Source: Nitrospirota bacterium
Lineage (GTDB): Bacteria > Nitrospirota > Nitrospiria > Nitrospirales > Nitrospiraceae
Assembly: GCA_040755395.1 (NCBI GenBank)
Contig: JBFMAX010000006.1
Coordinates: 116,843 to 180,842, forward strand
DNA: 64,000 nt
Direction: 5' to 3'
This document shows positions 1-10,135 of the stretch, piece by piece (within the stretch, counting starts at the first letter, position 1; every line of letters starts with the position of its first letter). The notes beneath the pieces were generated by a model that made no database searches, was not told where the DNA came from, and saw nothing but the letters and a program-made list of their open reading frames with translations. Made by a program: the position numbers and the translations under genes.

Positions 1-847
1 TTTGAGCCACGATTCCGAAGGCTCTGTCCAAATCGAACGCCCTAAAGTCTTCGGTTCGTAAAACCGGCCGCAGTTGAGGTTCAACTTGTTGCCTCAGTGC
101 GGACAACCGGCTTGCCGAGACATCGACCGGATCGTTACCGAGGATCTGTATTTTGTCATGCACCAGCGCGACCAGCTCGGTATTGTCCGGCTTCAGGCCC
201 AGGGTCCGAACGGCGTAGTCCAAATCGAAGAAGTCACGCAACGCAGGTTCCCGGCGGGACAAAGCCGCCCGGAACTTTTCGGCAAACGCTTCGATCTTGG
301 AAATGCATCGCACCGGCTTGACGGGAACAAGCTGTTCGCGAGACACAGGATCGAGAAGAATCGTCTTGGCTTGGCCATCGACAGGCGGCAGCACCAGAGG
401 CTCCCGAAGACCCACCTCGATCTTGATCGTCTCGTCTCGTCCCCCAAGGGACGAGGCATACCCGATGACCGCATTATATTGCGTCGAGTTATTCGCGCCA
501 GTCAGCGGTTCGACCACACGCACAAAGGGAAACTGATCCGGAAGCGCGGCGACGAAGTCCTTCAGTCTCTTCGCCCGCGCGCTTCTCGCCGATCGAGGCG
601 CATCCACCGGCATGGGAATGACGAAGTCCAAATCTTCGCTCATGCGATAGAAATCGGCATACACCTTTGCGAGGCAGGTGCCGCCCTTGAACACGAGGCC
701 GTCGTGGGTCGCAGTCAAAGCCTCCAGTAGCACCGTGCAGACATAATCCTTCTCGATCAGACGCTCAGGAAAACCATGGTGCTGGCTGGTGAAACCAAGC
801 GCTTCACGAAACAGCTCGATTGGCGTGAAGAGATCTGGCATGGACAT
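1..847 (-). CDS. abiEii: AbiEii-type nucleotidyltransferase toxin (partial, runs off the window edge)
   Basis: Toxin half of a type IV AbiE toxin-antitoxin / abortive infection pair. The frame is open from an ATG at 847 to the window edge, so at least 282 residues. The N-terminal part carries FKGGTCLAK followed by SEDLDF, the nucleotidyltransferase signature of the AbiEii/AbiGii family, with the acidic pair expected to bind metal. The start overlaps the stop of the upstream antitoxin gene as TGATG, which indicates translational coupling. The family transfers nucleotides to RNA targets and is held in check by AbiEi. The C-terminus lies outside the window, so integrity cannot be judged. Confidence 0.85.
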   Translation of the reverse strand, partial: MSMPDLFTPIELFREALGFTSQHHGFPERLIEKDYVCTVLLEALTATHDGLVFKGGTCLAKVYADFYRMSEDLDFVIPMPVDAPRSARSARAKRLKDFVAALPDQFPFVRVVEPLTGANNSTQYNAVIGYASSLGGRDETIKIEVGLREPLVLPPVDGQAKTILLDPVSREQLVPVKPVRCISKIEAFAEKFRAALSRREPALRDFFDLDYAVRTLGLKPDNTELVALVHDKIQILGNDPVDVSASRLSALRQQVEPQLRPVLRTEDFRAFDLDRAFGIVAQ

Positions 848-1647
848 CACATCCGGTCGTTCATCACCACGCCCCAGCGCGGATTCACGGTGCCCCGTTT
901 TGGCTTTCGTGGATTCCATGGGATGGGACTGCTCGTTCGCGTCAGAGCCCGTTCCAGCTTGCGCAACAATTTTTCCTCGACGCCTTCCCGTTCCAGCAGG
1001 GCACCCATCCTTCGGATCGTCCCTTTATCGCCGTAGCGCAGGGTGCACGCCACCAACTCCGCCGCGCTGATCCGCCGGGCCTTCAACTCCCGACGAATCC
1101 ACGCATACCCGCGCGGGATGCCGTTAAAGCGAGACCAGTCATACACGGCATCGACCAACGACCGAACCCGCGAAGAATAGACCGCGGTCTCTCCGTCTGG
1201 CGCCGGCACTGTCGTCGTGTCACCAAGCCGCTCATCGGCCACCTTGATCAAGGTCATGTCGACTGCGCCGATTTTCCAGTCCCCCGATATCCGGTTGTTA
1301 TACGCATACAGTCGGACGGGAACCTGCTCATCAAAACCGTAATAATTGAAAGCATTGGGCCCGGAGAGTTGGTATCGCCCCTTGCGTTCTTTCATCAGTG
1401 TGTTCAAGGCCAGCACTTCGTTCGGACTCCATTTGCCGCCGAGCGGCAGTTTTCGTGGCACGAGATACAGCCCGCGTTGAACGCGGGCAATCCACCCGGC
1501 TTTGGCCAGCCGACTGAGCAGATTGCGCTCGCGCGGCGCGGACAAATGCAGTGGTCGCACCAATTCACCCGCCCGGACGGTCGTTTGTCCCCGCATCTGA
1601 ACATACGCAAACAGGAGCCGTTCGATCTCTCCCAAGCCCTTTTTCAT
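847..1647 (-). CDS. abiEi: AbiEi-type antitoxin / transcriptional repressor
   Basis: Antitoxin of the AbiE pair, 266 residues, normal for the family. The N-terminal 80 residues look like the winged-helix domain (LSRLAKAGWIARVQRGLYLV), which in characterised AbiEi proteins binds inverted repeats in its own promoter. The rest matches the antitoxin C-terminal domain, with SGPNAFNYYGFDEQVP and a late GTIRRMGALLE segment. It is the first gene of a two-gene operon with the toxin and is separated by 65 bp from the broken hsdS upstream. Neighbouring restriction genes mark this as a defence region. Confidence 0.85.
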   Translation of the reverse strand: MKKGLGEIERLLFAYVQMRGQTTVRAGELVRPLHLSAPRERNLLSRLAKAGWIARVQRGLYLVPRKLPLGGKWSPNEVLALNTLMKERKGRYQLSGPNAFNYYGFDEQVPVRLYAYNNRISGDWKIGAVDMTLIKVADERLGDTTTVPAPDGETAVYSSRVRSLVDAVYDWSRFNGIPRGYAWIRRELKARRISAAELVACTLRYGDKGTIRRMGALLEREGVEEKLLRKLERALTRTSSPIPWNPRKPKRGTVNPRWGVVMNDRM

Positions 1648-1712
1648 GGCTGCACTGTATATATGGGTAAATCGCCTGTCAAGCGACTATCGATGAAATA
1701 GTATGCGAGGCC

Positions 1713-2902
1713 TTAGACAGGCATCTCCCCACTCATCAGGCGCGGCAACAGGAGGTCACGGGCGGCGCGGAGCCGCACGTTCTGAAGCCGATGAATATGA
1801 GACTGAGAGAGGAGTGGCTCCGCTAGTTCGTTGAATGTTCCAAGAAGCGCGGACCGTGGAACAAGAATTTCGGCCCGCTCAAAATCACTTGCAACGACAG
1901 CCGGATAGGCAGCACCGCGAGCATGGTTCTCCAGGTATCCAACAAAAGCATCTGTGGTCGTCGCTTGGAGCAAGTAGGCCGTCGGAACTGTAGAGGGTGT
2001 TAGGACGGCGAACCCTGTTGAGGCGATCAGATTGGGTGCTGGCTGCCAGATGACCGCGTAAGACCTGCGGTTTGGCCGAACGCACGACCAGATGATGTCG
2101 CCGTGCTGAACGACTCGGCGCGCACGGCTTGGCGCGTCCCTGAAGTCGTAGCGCGTCGTCTCGTTGATCGAACCCGGCGTGACCGAGGAGATATCTATAT
2201 ACTCGATCTCACCATCAAACGAGGCGGGAAGCGATTCTCTTTGATCTCGGCGACTTCTGCGAGCCGCTTTTCCCCCCACCCCTCCGGCACGCCGTTGATG
2301 ATGCGGGTGTGTTCGTGGCCGGGGAAGCGGAGGCGGACAAACCACTCGCGATAGAGCTGCCGCGCCGCCTCCTCCAACAGCGCCATCCGCCGCCGGTTGT
2401 TCTCGATCAGGTCGTCGTAGGCGGACAGGATGTCGGCGATGCGACGCTGGTCTTCGAGGGAAGGGAACGCAATCTCTACCTTGGCAAGCTTTTCCCGAGG
2501 AAGGTGCTTGATCGTCGCACCAGTAAGGAGGGGCGTGAACGCCCCTCGCCTACCCAGATGAAGAAAGGAGTAATATAGGAAGCGATTGTCAAGGCAGTCA
2601 TGAGGACGAATGCGATGGAGCGCTTTCTGGATCATCATTCCTGGCACAGCGTCTTTCCACAATGCACAGCGCCCCGGTTCTCCACCTTCGCACATGACGA
2701 TATCGCCGTATTTCAAACCGTACCGGTCCATCTCGTCATGTTCGAACCGCATCTCACGAAGACCTTCCAAATCGAACTCACCCCAGCGCACGTTGATGTT
2801 GGCAAGGTAAGGGAGGGATTCTCCTTTGTTTTTCTTTTCGTCCAACATCTTTCCCAAGCGGAAGTCCGCAACTTCAGCTAAAGGTTTCGTCGTCCACTTC
2901 AT
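1713..2902 (-). pseudogene. hsdS: Type I restriction specificity subunit HsdS, frameshifted
   Basis: HsdS chooses the DNA target of a type I restriction-modification complex. The start ATG at 2902 overlaps the hsdM stop as ATGA. The first target-recognition half reads MKWTTKPLAEVADFRLGK and includes the conserved-repeat region FPSLEDQRRIADILSAYDDL. In the second half the frame breaks near 2223-2230, where KENRFP runs into a stop soon after, while a neighbouring frame continues as ASFDGEIEYIDISSV to RLMSGEMPV. One missing base in the CCCGCC stretch explains it, and the total span is one base short of a whole number of codons. Either a true lesion or an assembly error. Confidence 0.85.
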
Positions 2903-5044
2903 GCCCCTAGTTCCTCGAAGTTCTCCTGAATCTTCGCCGCCAATTCCGCTGCTTCCTTGTTCAGATCGGCCAGTTCGGTGTGAATGTCGCGTAGGGTCTG
3001 CTCGAAGTCGAAGTCCTCGTCCTGCTCCGGTGGGGCAACACCCACATAGCGGCCGGGCGTGAGGCTCCAGTCGGCGGCCTCGATCTCCTTGCAATCAACC
3101 AACTTGACCAGTCCCGGCACAGCTTGCAACTCAGCCTTGGGAAAGCGGTCCTGAAGTCACACGGTCTGCCGGTGGAAGTAGATGGCGCGCTTCATCTGCT
3201 CGACTGCGACCTTGCGCTCTTCATCGAGCTGCTTCACGAGCTTGGCCGCGGCGCGGCGGTCGCAGGACATCCCCTCACCCCGATCCTGTTCCCCGTTGCC
3301 GGGGGCGAGGGATACTTCTGAGGCGAGATCGGCGATGCGCGCAGCAAGCTTGTAGAGTAAATCCACCTGCTTGATGAGGTCGTGCAGTGCCACGGCGATG
3401 TGATCGAACGCTTGACGCGCGGCGTGCTTCTTCTCGTTCTTGTCCGGCAGCGCCTTGGCGTATCTCTGGCTGAACGCCTGCTGGCCGGCGAGGACCTTCT
3501 TCCGGTCGGTCTTGTACAGATTGGCTGCCTCGCGCAGTTCGCCGACTGCATCCGCAAACGCCCGCTTTTTGACTGCTTCGAGCTCAGTATGCGTCGAGAT
3601 GACCTCGTTGAGCCGGTCGAACCGGCCTTGCAGGTCTCTGAGCCTGGCTTCGAAGGCATCGAGCTTGGCGGGAACCTGGTCGCTTTCCTCGCACAGGTGC
3701 CTGAGGTACTCCTTCACCAGTGAGAGAAAGCGCCTGTGCTGGCCTCGGTAAAGCCAGACAATGGCGGCGAGGTTCATCATCTGCTCGGGCGAGAAGTCGT
3801 AAATCTTCCGGGTTACTTTCCGGTAGACGTTCCGGGCGTCAAATCATCAGCACCTTGTCCTTGCGGTCGGCGGGCTTGCCCCGGTCGAAGAACCACAGCT
3901 CGCAGGGTACGGTGCGGGTGTAGAAGAAATTGGAGCGGATCGAGATCATCACGTCCACATCCCCCGTCTCGACAATCTTTTTCCGCACCTCCTTCTCGCC
4001 GTGACCGGCGCTGGACGCTTGGGAAGACATGACGAAGCCGGCGCGGCCCTTGCTGTTCAAATAGCTCCAGAAGTAGGAGATCCAGAGGTAGTTGCCGTTG
4101 CTGACCTTCTTCTGCTTATTCACGCCCGGCAGGCCGAAAGGCAGACGCCGGTCACCCTTGATGCGTTCGGCGTCCACCAAATCCACGTTGAAGGGTGGAT
4201 TGGCCATCACGAAGTCGCATTTGCCGACGAGCGTGAAGGGGTCGTCATAGTACGTGATCGCTTCGCTCGCGATCTTGCCCTCCAGCCCGTGAACCGCGAG
4301 ATTCATGATTGCCAGATGGGTTGTATCCCGATTCTTCTCATGGCCATAGAAAACGACTTTCTTCGCCGTGTCGCCGCCCTCCTGTTCGATGAAATGGCTC
4401 AATTGGACGAACATGCCACCCGAACCGCAGGCTGGGTCGAATACGATACCGTGGTCGGGTTCGATCACATTGACGATCATCTGGACCAGCGAAGGCGGAG
4501 TAAAAAACTCCCCGTTATCGTGCGCTTTCTGGACGGAGAACTTGGCAAGGAAGTACTCATAGATGCGGCCAAACACGTCGCCTGACGCCTGCCTGATCTG
4601 CTCACTGTTGAATAGCCGCATCAAATCTTCGAGGACCTTGGCTTCGAAGATGCCATAGTCTTTCGGCAACACACCGGCAAGAGGCTGGAATCCGTTTTCG
4701 ATCGCGGTCATCGCCTCGGTGACGAGCTTCGGCAGGTCGCTACCTCTGGTGGTCGCTTGCTCCATGATCCAGTCGTAGCGGGCCTTCTCAGGCAGGTAGA
4801 GCGCACGACGCGCCAGGTAGTCTTCAGGCCGTACCTTACGTTTGGGCATCCTGCCGGCGGCTTGGTCTTCTTCGATTTGCCGGGTTGCCGCTTGGAAGCG
4901 GTTCGCCGCATGCCGCAAGAAAATCACACCCAGCACGGGCATGAAGTAATCGCTGGAGGTGAGCTTGGAGTTGGCGCGGAGATTGTCCGCCGCCTCCCAG
5001 AGATCGGATTCGAGCTTTTCGATGTCGTTGAAAGTGACGGTCAT
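2899..5044 (-). pseudogene. hsdM: Type I DNA methyltransferase HsdM, disrupted by a frameshift and a stop
   Basis: N6-adenine methyltransferase subunit of a type I system. The N-terminal part (from 5044) is complete through FDPACGSGGMFVQ (SAM-binding motif I) and NPPFN (catalytic motif IV). At 3839-3843 an extra T in a T-run ends the frame after KDKVLMI; the next frame resumes as DARNVYRKVTRKIYDF and continues to FHRQTV. There an in-frame TGA (3157-3159) replaces what should be a tryptophan codon, after which LQDRFPKAELQAVPG leads to the normal C-terminus ending NFEELGA. With two lesions here and another in hsdS the system should be dead. No hsdR is visible on this side of the window. Confidence 0.88.
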
Positions 5045-5056
5045 ACTGCGTTCTAT

Positions 5057-5221
5057 CTAGGCTTGGAGGACCATCCTAACCCCTGAGACTTCCTTGTCGG
5101 CGTACTCCACCGTGACCAAGTCGAGCCGGCACTCTGTCCCGCCATGAAACGATTCGATCGCGCTGATAATGCTGCGGCGGTCGCGAACCGTCGCCAACAT
5201 ACCGACGCGTGGAAGTGCGGT
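5057..5221 (-). pseudogene. Remnant of a SNF2/DEAD-type helicase N-terminus
   Basis: A short minus-strand stretch reads PRVGMLATVRDRRSIISAI followed by a segment ending in LDLVTVEYADKEVSG before a stop at 5057. This resembles the N-terminal start of large SNF2-family helicases found in phage-defence clusters, which begin with a similar GMLATVRNRRG-like strand. Nothing of the ATPase core is present, and hsdM follows 12 bp downstream. A longer frame extends upstream to 5413 but its extra residues look non-coding. The match is from memory and weak. Confidence 0.35.
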
Positions 5222-5827
5222 GACCTGAGGGCGTGCATTCCGGCTACTTCGCGAGTCACTATCGCGCCAAATGACTTCGCCCTGAGCGGCGCTCAGTTTA
5301 CCGGAAATCGCACGCTGACTCGATACCCCGTTTGAGGAATTACCAGGATTTCTTCGTTCTCGGTCATGCGCCTGGAGTGTAAGAAAAGGCGGACAAGAAA
5401 ATGGGAGGTTCATACGTCTGAGGGTGAGGAGCGCGAGGGACTCAATTCTCCTGAGAAGACTGTTCCTCAGAAATCAGGAGTTGGGCTTTCGAGGGCCAAT
5501 AGAAGTTCTGTATCGAAGAACGGTGCCCGGCGGTGGCTCGCGCCGAGCACACGCGTGAAAACGCGAGAATGCTCAGCGGAAGGTTCTATCCAGTCGCCAG
5601 GAGCCATGGCAAGGGACCGGGGCGAGCAAGGCACTGTTTAGGATGAGAAAAGCTTCATCCACTGGAGGTGCTTATCCGCCGACGACAATTACGAAAAGGC
5701 GATGAAGAGTCGGCGGTACGCGCCACGCCGCCTGGCCACTACAGAAAAGGAAGCTGCCTCAGGTGTTTCCCGTGGGTTCCAGATACGGCACACCGAAAAA
5801 TAGCCCACGGTAGGAGCGAGCTTTGTT
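5222..5827. other. Intergenic stretch between defence remnants and tRNA-Leu
   Basis: No convincing gene. On the minus strand a 24-residue frame starts at 5368 (MTENEEILVIPQTGYRV) and stops quickly; its origin is unknown. At 5661-5724 there is a stem-loop element whose arms CCGCCGAC (5676-5683) and GTCGGCGG (5708-5715) pair perfectly. A related element lies beyond the tmRNA gene at 35211-35277. The rest looks like decayed non-coding DNA. Confidence 0.5.
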
Positions 5828-5914
5828 TGGTGCCGAAGCCGGGATTTGAACCCGGACACCCTTGCGGGCGCTAGACCCTGAATCTAGTGCGTCTGCCAGT
5901 TCCGCCACTTCGGC
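5828..5914 (-). tRNA. leuT: tRNA-Leu (anticodon CAG)
   Basis: Complete tRNA on the minus strand with an encoded CCA end. Acceptor arms GCCGAAG and CTTCGGC pair perfectly. The anticodon loop reads ATTCAGGGT, giving CAG for leucine CUG codons, and a long variable arm (CGCCCGCAAGGGTG) is present as expected for tRNA-Leu. The T-arm GGGTTCAAATCCC is canonical. The 3' end points toward the decayed restriction/AbiE region, the usual geometry when an integrative element uses a tRNA 3' end as its attachment site. Confidence 0.95.
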
Positions 5915-5957
5915 ACGCTGTCGGGGAGGGGATTATCCCGAATTCGCGGACGCGGCG

Positions 5958-7442
5958 TCAAGCGGACGACGGCTGCGCTTGCCGTCCCCAGCGAATCATC
6001 TCATCCGACGCCGTCCAACAGCCGGCGGCGGCGATGTCGCGGGTATCGCCGCTCAAAATGATGCGCTCGCGGACCAGTCCGGCGGCGGCGAGCAGGAAGG
6101 CGCCGGGAATCCAGGGCGCTTCATCGGCCAGCAGCACGTCGAAGCGCACGCGACCGAAGAGCGGATCCGCCACGACGCGCGCGGCGGTCGTGGCGACGAG
6201 ACGGCGGTTCTGAATAAAGGCCTGGCGGTTGGTGCCTTCTTCCGCCGCCAGCAGTTCCCTGATCTTCTTGGTGCCCCCGAGCCGTTTGACCTCCGCCTTG
6301 AGCTCCTCGAACTCGGGCCGGAGGTCTTTCGGCACGGCCGCTTCCGGCGCCAGTTCCTCGATCCGGCGCTTGGCGACGTCGATCTCGCGCCGGAGGCCTT
6401 GCGCCTGCTGGTCATAGAGCTTGCGGTATTCGGCCAACGATTCGAGATTTTTCCCGACGGCCTGCATCCCCAGTCGTTTCCAGATCGGGAGCGACTCGTA
6501 GGCCGAGACCGTCGCATCGATCTCTTTGATCTTGTCCTGCAATTCGGTGAGCTGCGTCAGCAGGCGCCATTCCAGCAGTTTGACTTCGTCCAGATCCCGC
6601 TGCTTCTGCGCCTTGTAGGCCAGGAGCGGACTGAGATCCCGGAAGCGTTCGTATTTTTTGCGCAGCGCCGCCTTGTCGGCCCTCGACTTGGCATAGAACT
6701 GGTGCATCTGCGCTTCAAAGCCGAGTTCCTGGAGCGCGATGCCGGCGACCTCGCGTTCGAGCGGCAATTCATACCGGCACAGGTGGCTCCTGTAGGGGAG
6801 CCCGGCTCCTTTCATCGCCCTGGCGATCAGGCCGAACACCTGGTCCGCCGCGGCGTGGCTCGGGCTGACGAGGAGCAGGCGTTTGTTCAGGCGGACCAAC
6901 TCGACCGCCAGCGCGGCGAGTCTCTGCCGGCGGGCGGTCACCTCTTCGGTCCAGATGGTCGTGAGGACGGAGGCGGACGCGGTGGGAAGCGGCGTCTGTC
7001 CGTTCGCCGGCTGACCCGGCGCCAGCCAAGGCAACAACCGCTCCGCTGCGCCGAGCGTGTAGGTATCGGCCTTGGCCGCCATGTCGGCCAGGCGGCGAGA
7101 GGCGGTCTCGAGAAAGCCCGAGGCATCGGGAACCAGCGTCGCGGAAGACACGACTTGGCCCAAGCCGTCGAATGTCTGCACCAACAGCCGATTCCCGCGA
7201 TACCCCAGCACGATGCCTTCGGTCGGCTCGGCCTCATCCGGCGGAATAATCGTGACGGGCCAATCTTCAGCCAGGGCCGTGGCCTGGGCGGACTCGAACT
7301 CATACAAGGAGAGGTTGCCCGCCGTGGCGCACAACCGGCCGTTCGCGAGGGACACCGGGGCGTCCCATCCCTTGGTCGCGGCTCGCGCCCGTTCCCTCTC
7401 GAGCTTGGCAGCAAAGTCGTCGAGCAGTTCCCGGACCTTCAT
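5958..7442 (-). CDS. SF1 helicase-like protein with degenerate Walker A and no second RecA domain
   Basis: A 494-residue protein; ATG at 7442 (MKVRELLDDFAAKLERERAR) is preferred over longer upstream frames. The first 150 residues form a small beta-rich domain. A RecA-like fold follows: the expected GPPGTGKT site reads GQPANGQT, then LLLVSPSHAAADQVF (motif Ia-like), a charged helical segment of about 200 residues (likely coiled coil), FDVLLADEAPW (Walker B / motif II) and IILSGDTRDI (motif III). The protein then stops, so the C-terminal helicase domain is absent. It may be a UPF1-like relative that has lost ATP hydrolysis or binds nucleotide differently. Function unknown. Confidence 0.7.
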   Translation of the reverse strand: MKVRELLDDFAAKLERERARAATKGWDAPVSLANGRLCATAGNLSLYEFESAQATALAEDWPVTIIPPDEAEPTEGIVLGYRGNRLLVQTFDGLGQVVSSATLVPDASGFLETASRRLADMAAKADTYTLGAAERLLPWLAPGQPANGQTPLPTASASVLTTIWTEEVTARRQRLAALAVELVRLNKRLLLVSPSHAAADQVFGLIARAMKGAGLPYRSHLCRYELPLEREVAGIALQELGFEAQMHQFYAKSRADKAALRKKYERFRDLSPLLAYKAQKQRDLDEVKLLEWRLLTQLTELQDKIKEIDATVSAYESLPIWKRLGMQAVGKNLESLAEYRKLYDQQAQGLRREIDVAKRRIEELAPEAAVPKDLRPEFEELKAEVKRLGGTKKIRELLAAEEGTNRQAFIQNRRLVATTAARVVADPLFGRVRFDVLLADEAPWIPGAFLLAAAGLVRERIILSGDTRDIAAAGCWTASDEMIRWGRQAQPSSA

Positions 7443-7618
7443 GCGGGCATGTCCCCCTCTGAATCCGCCGTATCTTAATGATGTGCCGACTGACCTGTCC
7501 AGGTGGGCCGAGCGGCGAAGATCATGCACCGCGCGCCGTGGTGCGGGCGGCGGCAACGATCGAAAGAGAACATGAGATTTCTACACGCGGCTTGACATCA
7601 TCACGCGCCATTCGCGAA

Positions 7619-7647
7619 TTGACTTTTCGTCGTCCGGTCAGTATTCT
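7619..7647 (+). promoter_or_regulatory. Predicted sigma-70 type promoter for rplI
   Basis: TTGACT (7619-7624) and TATTCT (7642-7647) are separated by 17 bp, 32 bp ahead of the rplI start codon. The -35 matches 5 of 6 and the -10 4 of 6 consensus bases. Confidence 0.45.
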
Positions 7648-7678
7648 TTTTCTCTTTCCAACAGAAGGAGTTAGGGTC

Positions 7679-8149
7679 ATGAAAGTGATTCTCCAGGAAA
7701 CGCTCGAAGGGATCGGCCATCTGGGCGACCTGATCGATGTCTCGGACGGATTTGCGCGCAATTATCTCTTGCCGCGCCGGAAGGCGCTCGAGGCGAACAG
7801 CCGCAACATCAAGGCCTTTGAACATGCGAAACGCATGATGGCGGAAAAGGCGAAGAAAGAGAGACTGGAGATCGAAGCGTTGGCGAAAAAGATCTCCGCC
7901 GTCTCGCTCACCGTCACCGCACAGGTCGGCAAGGACGACAAGATGTTCGGGTCCGTGACCGCGAAAGATCTCGCGGAGGGCTTGGCCGAACAGGGCTTCA
8001 CCGTCGACCGCCGGAAAATCCAATTGGCCCAGCCGATCAAGGAGCTCGGCACATTCACCGTTCCCGTGAAGCTGCCGCGCGACATCACCGCCAGCGTGAC
8101 CGTTCAAGTCGTGAAAAAGCAGGAGCCGGAGGCTTCCGCCAAGGAGTAA
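7679..8149 (+). CDS. rplI: 50S ribosomal protein bL9
   Basis: Binds domain V of 23S rRNA near the base of the L1 stalk and helps maintain reading-frame fidelity. The 156-residue product begins MKVILQETLEGIGHLGD and has the family signature region GFARNYLLPRRKAL, a long charged central helix and a C-terminal domain with GKDDKMFGSVT. AGAAGGAG lies about 8 bp before the ATG at 7679; longer upstream starts lack such a site. It is followed by glyA and nrdR in the same direction. Length is typical. Confidence 0.97.
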   Translation: MKVILQETLEGIGHLGDLIDVSDGFARNYLLPRRKALEANSRNIKAFEHAKRMMAEKAKKERLEIEALAKKISAVSLTVTAQVGKDDKMFGSVTAKDLAEGLAEQGFTVDRRKIQLAQPIKELGTFTVPVKLPRDITASVTVQVVKKQEPEASAKE

Positions 8150-8227
8150 GCCGGGGACCCGCCCGGGAGCGATTCACCGTGACACACCGGATCACCGAGA
8201 CAGCCAAGAAAGGGGCGGAGGCGCGAC

Positions 8228-9505
<1,278 letters not shown>

Positions 9506-9520
9506 GTAGGTTGGCCGCCT

Positions 9521-9985
9521 GTGAAATGTCCGTTCTGCGACGAGCTTGAAGATAAGGTTGTGGACTCGCGGATGGCGAAAGAGGGCGAGGTTATCCGCCG
9601 GCGCCGCGAATGCCTCTCCTGCAAACGCCGTTACACCACGTACGAGCGCGTCGAGGAGAGCCTGCCCGTCGTCGTCAAGAAGGACGGGCGCCGGGAGCCG
9701 TTCGATCGATCCAAGATCCTGGCCGGTTTGAAGAAGGCCTGCGAAAAGCGGCCGATCAGCACGGCGATTATCGAGGCGGTCACGGACCGGATCGAAAAAC
9801 GCATTCAAGAGATGGGCGAGAGCGAGATCCAGAGCCGGACCATCGGCGAAGAGGTCATGAAGGAACTGCATCAACTCGACCAAGTCGCTTACGTCCGCTT
9901 CGCGTCGGTGTATCGGGAGTTCAAGGACATCGACCAGTTCATGGATGAACTGAAAGCGCTGGCCCAACAGCGGCGAGACAAGTAG
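9521..9985 (+). CDS. nrdR: Transcriptional repressor NrdR
   Basis: ATP/dATP-sensing repressor of ribonucleotide reductase genes. It starts with GTG at 9521 ([16 protein letters not shown]). The N-terminal zinc ribbon has CPFC and CLSCKRRY, and an ATP-cone follows ([17 protein letters not shown]). The 154 residues match the family. The glyA-nrdR pairing is common in bacteria. No reductase gene lies in this window to examine for NrdR boxes. Confidence 0.97.
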   Translation: MKCPFCDELEDKVVDSRMAKEGEVIRRRRECLSCKRRYTTYERVEESLPVVVKKDGRREPFDRSKILAGLKKACEKRPISTAIIEAVTDRIEKRIQEMGESEIQSRTIGEEVMKELHQLDQVAYVRFASVYREFKDIDQFMDELKALAQQRRDK

Positions 9986-10135
9986 CCCGGCGCCCGTCTC
10001 GTTCCGGCACGCCTCTGTTTCACTTTCACGACGCCTGTACCCGGTCAGGGGCGAGTCCCGCTCCCGGCGCCGCGGCCCGCCGCGTGGGATGGAGAGGGTC
10101 GCCCGGTTTGACGACCGGCGCCGCCGACACCGAGC

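Noticed and set aside
5862..7478. Plus-strand frame of 538 codons opposite the helicase-like gene
   Set aside because: The minus-strand frame has recognisable helicase-like motifs; the plus frame has shadow composition.
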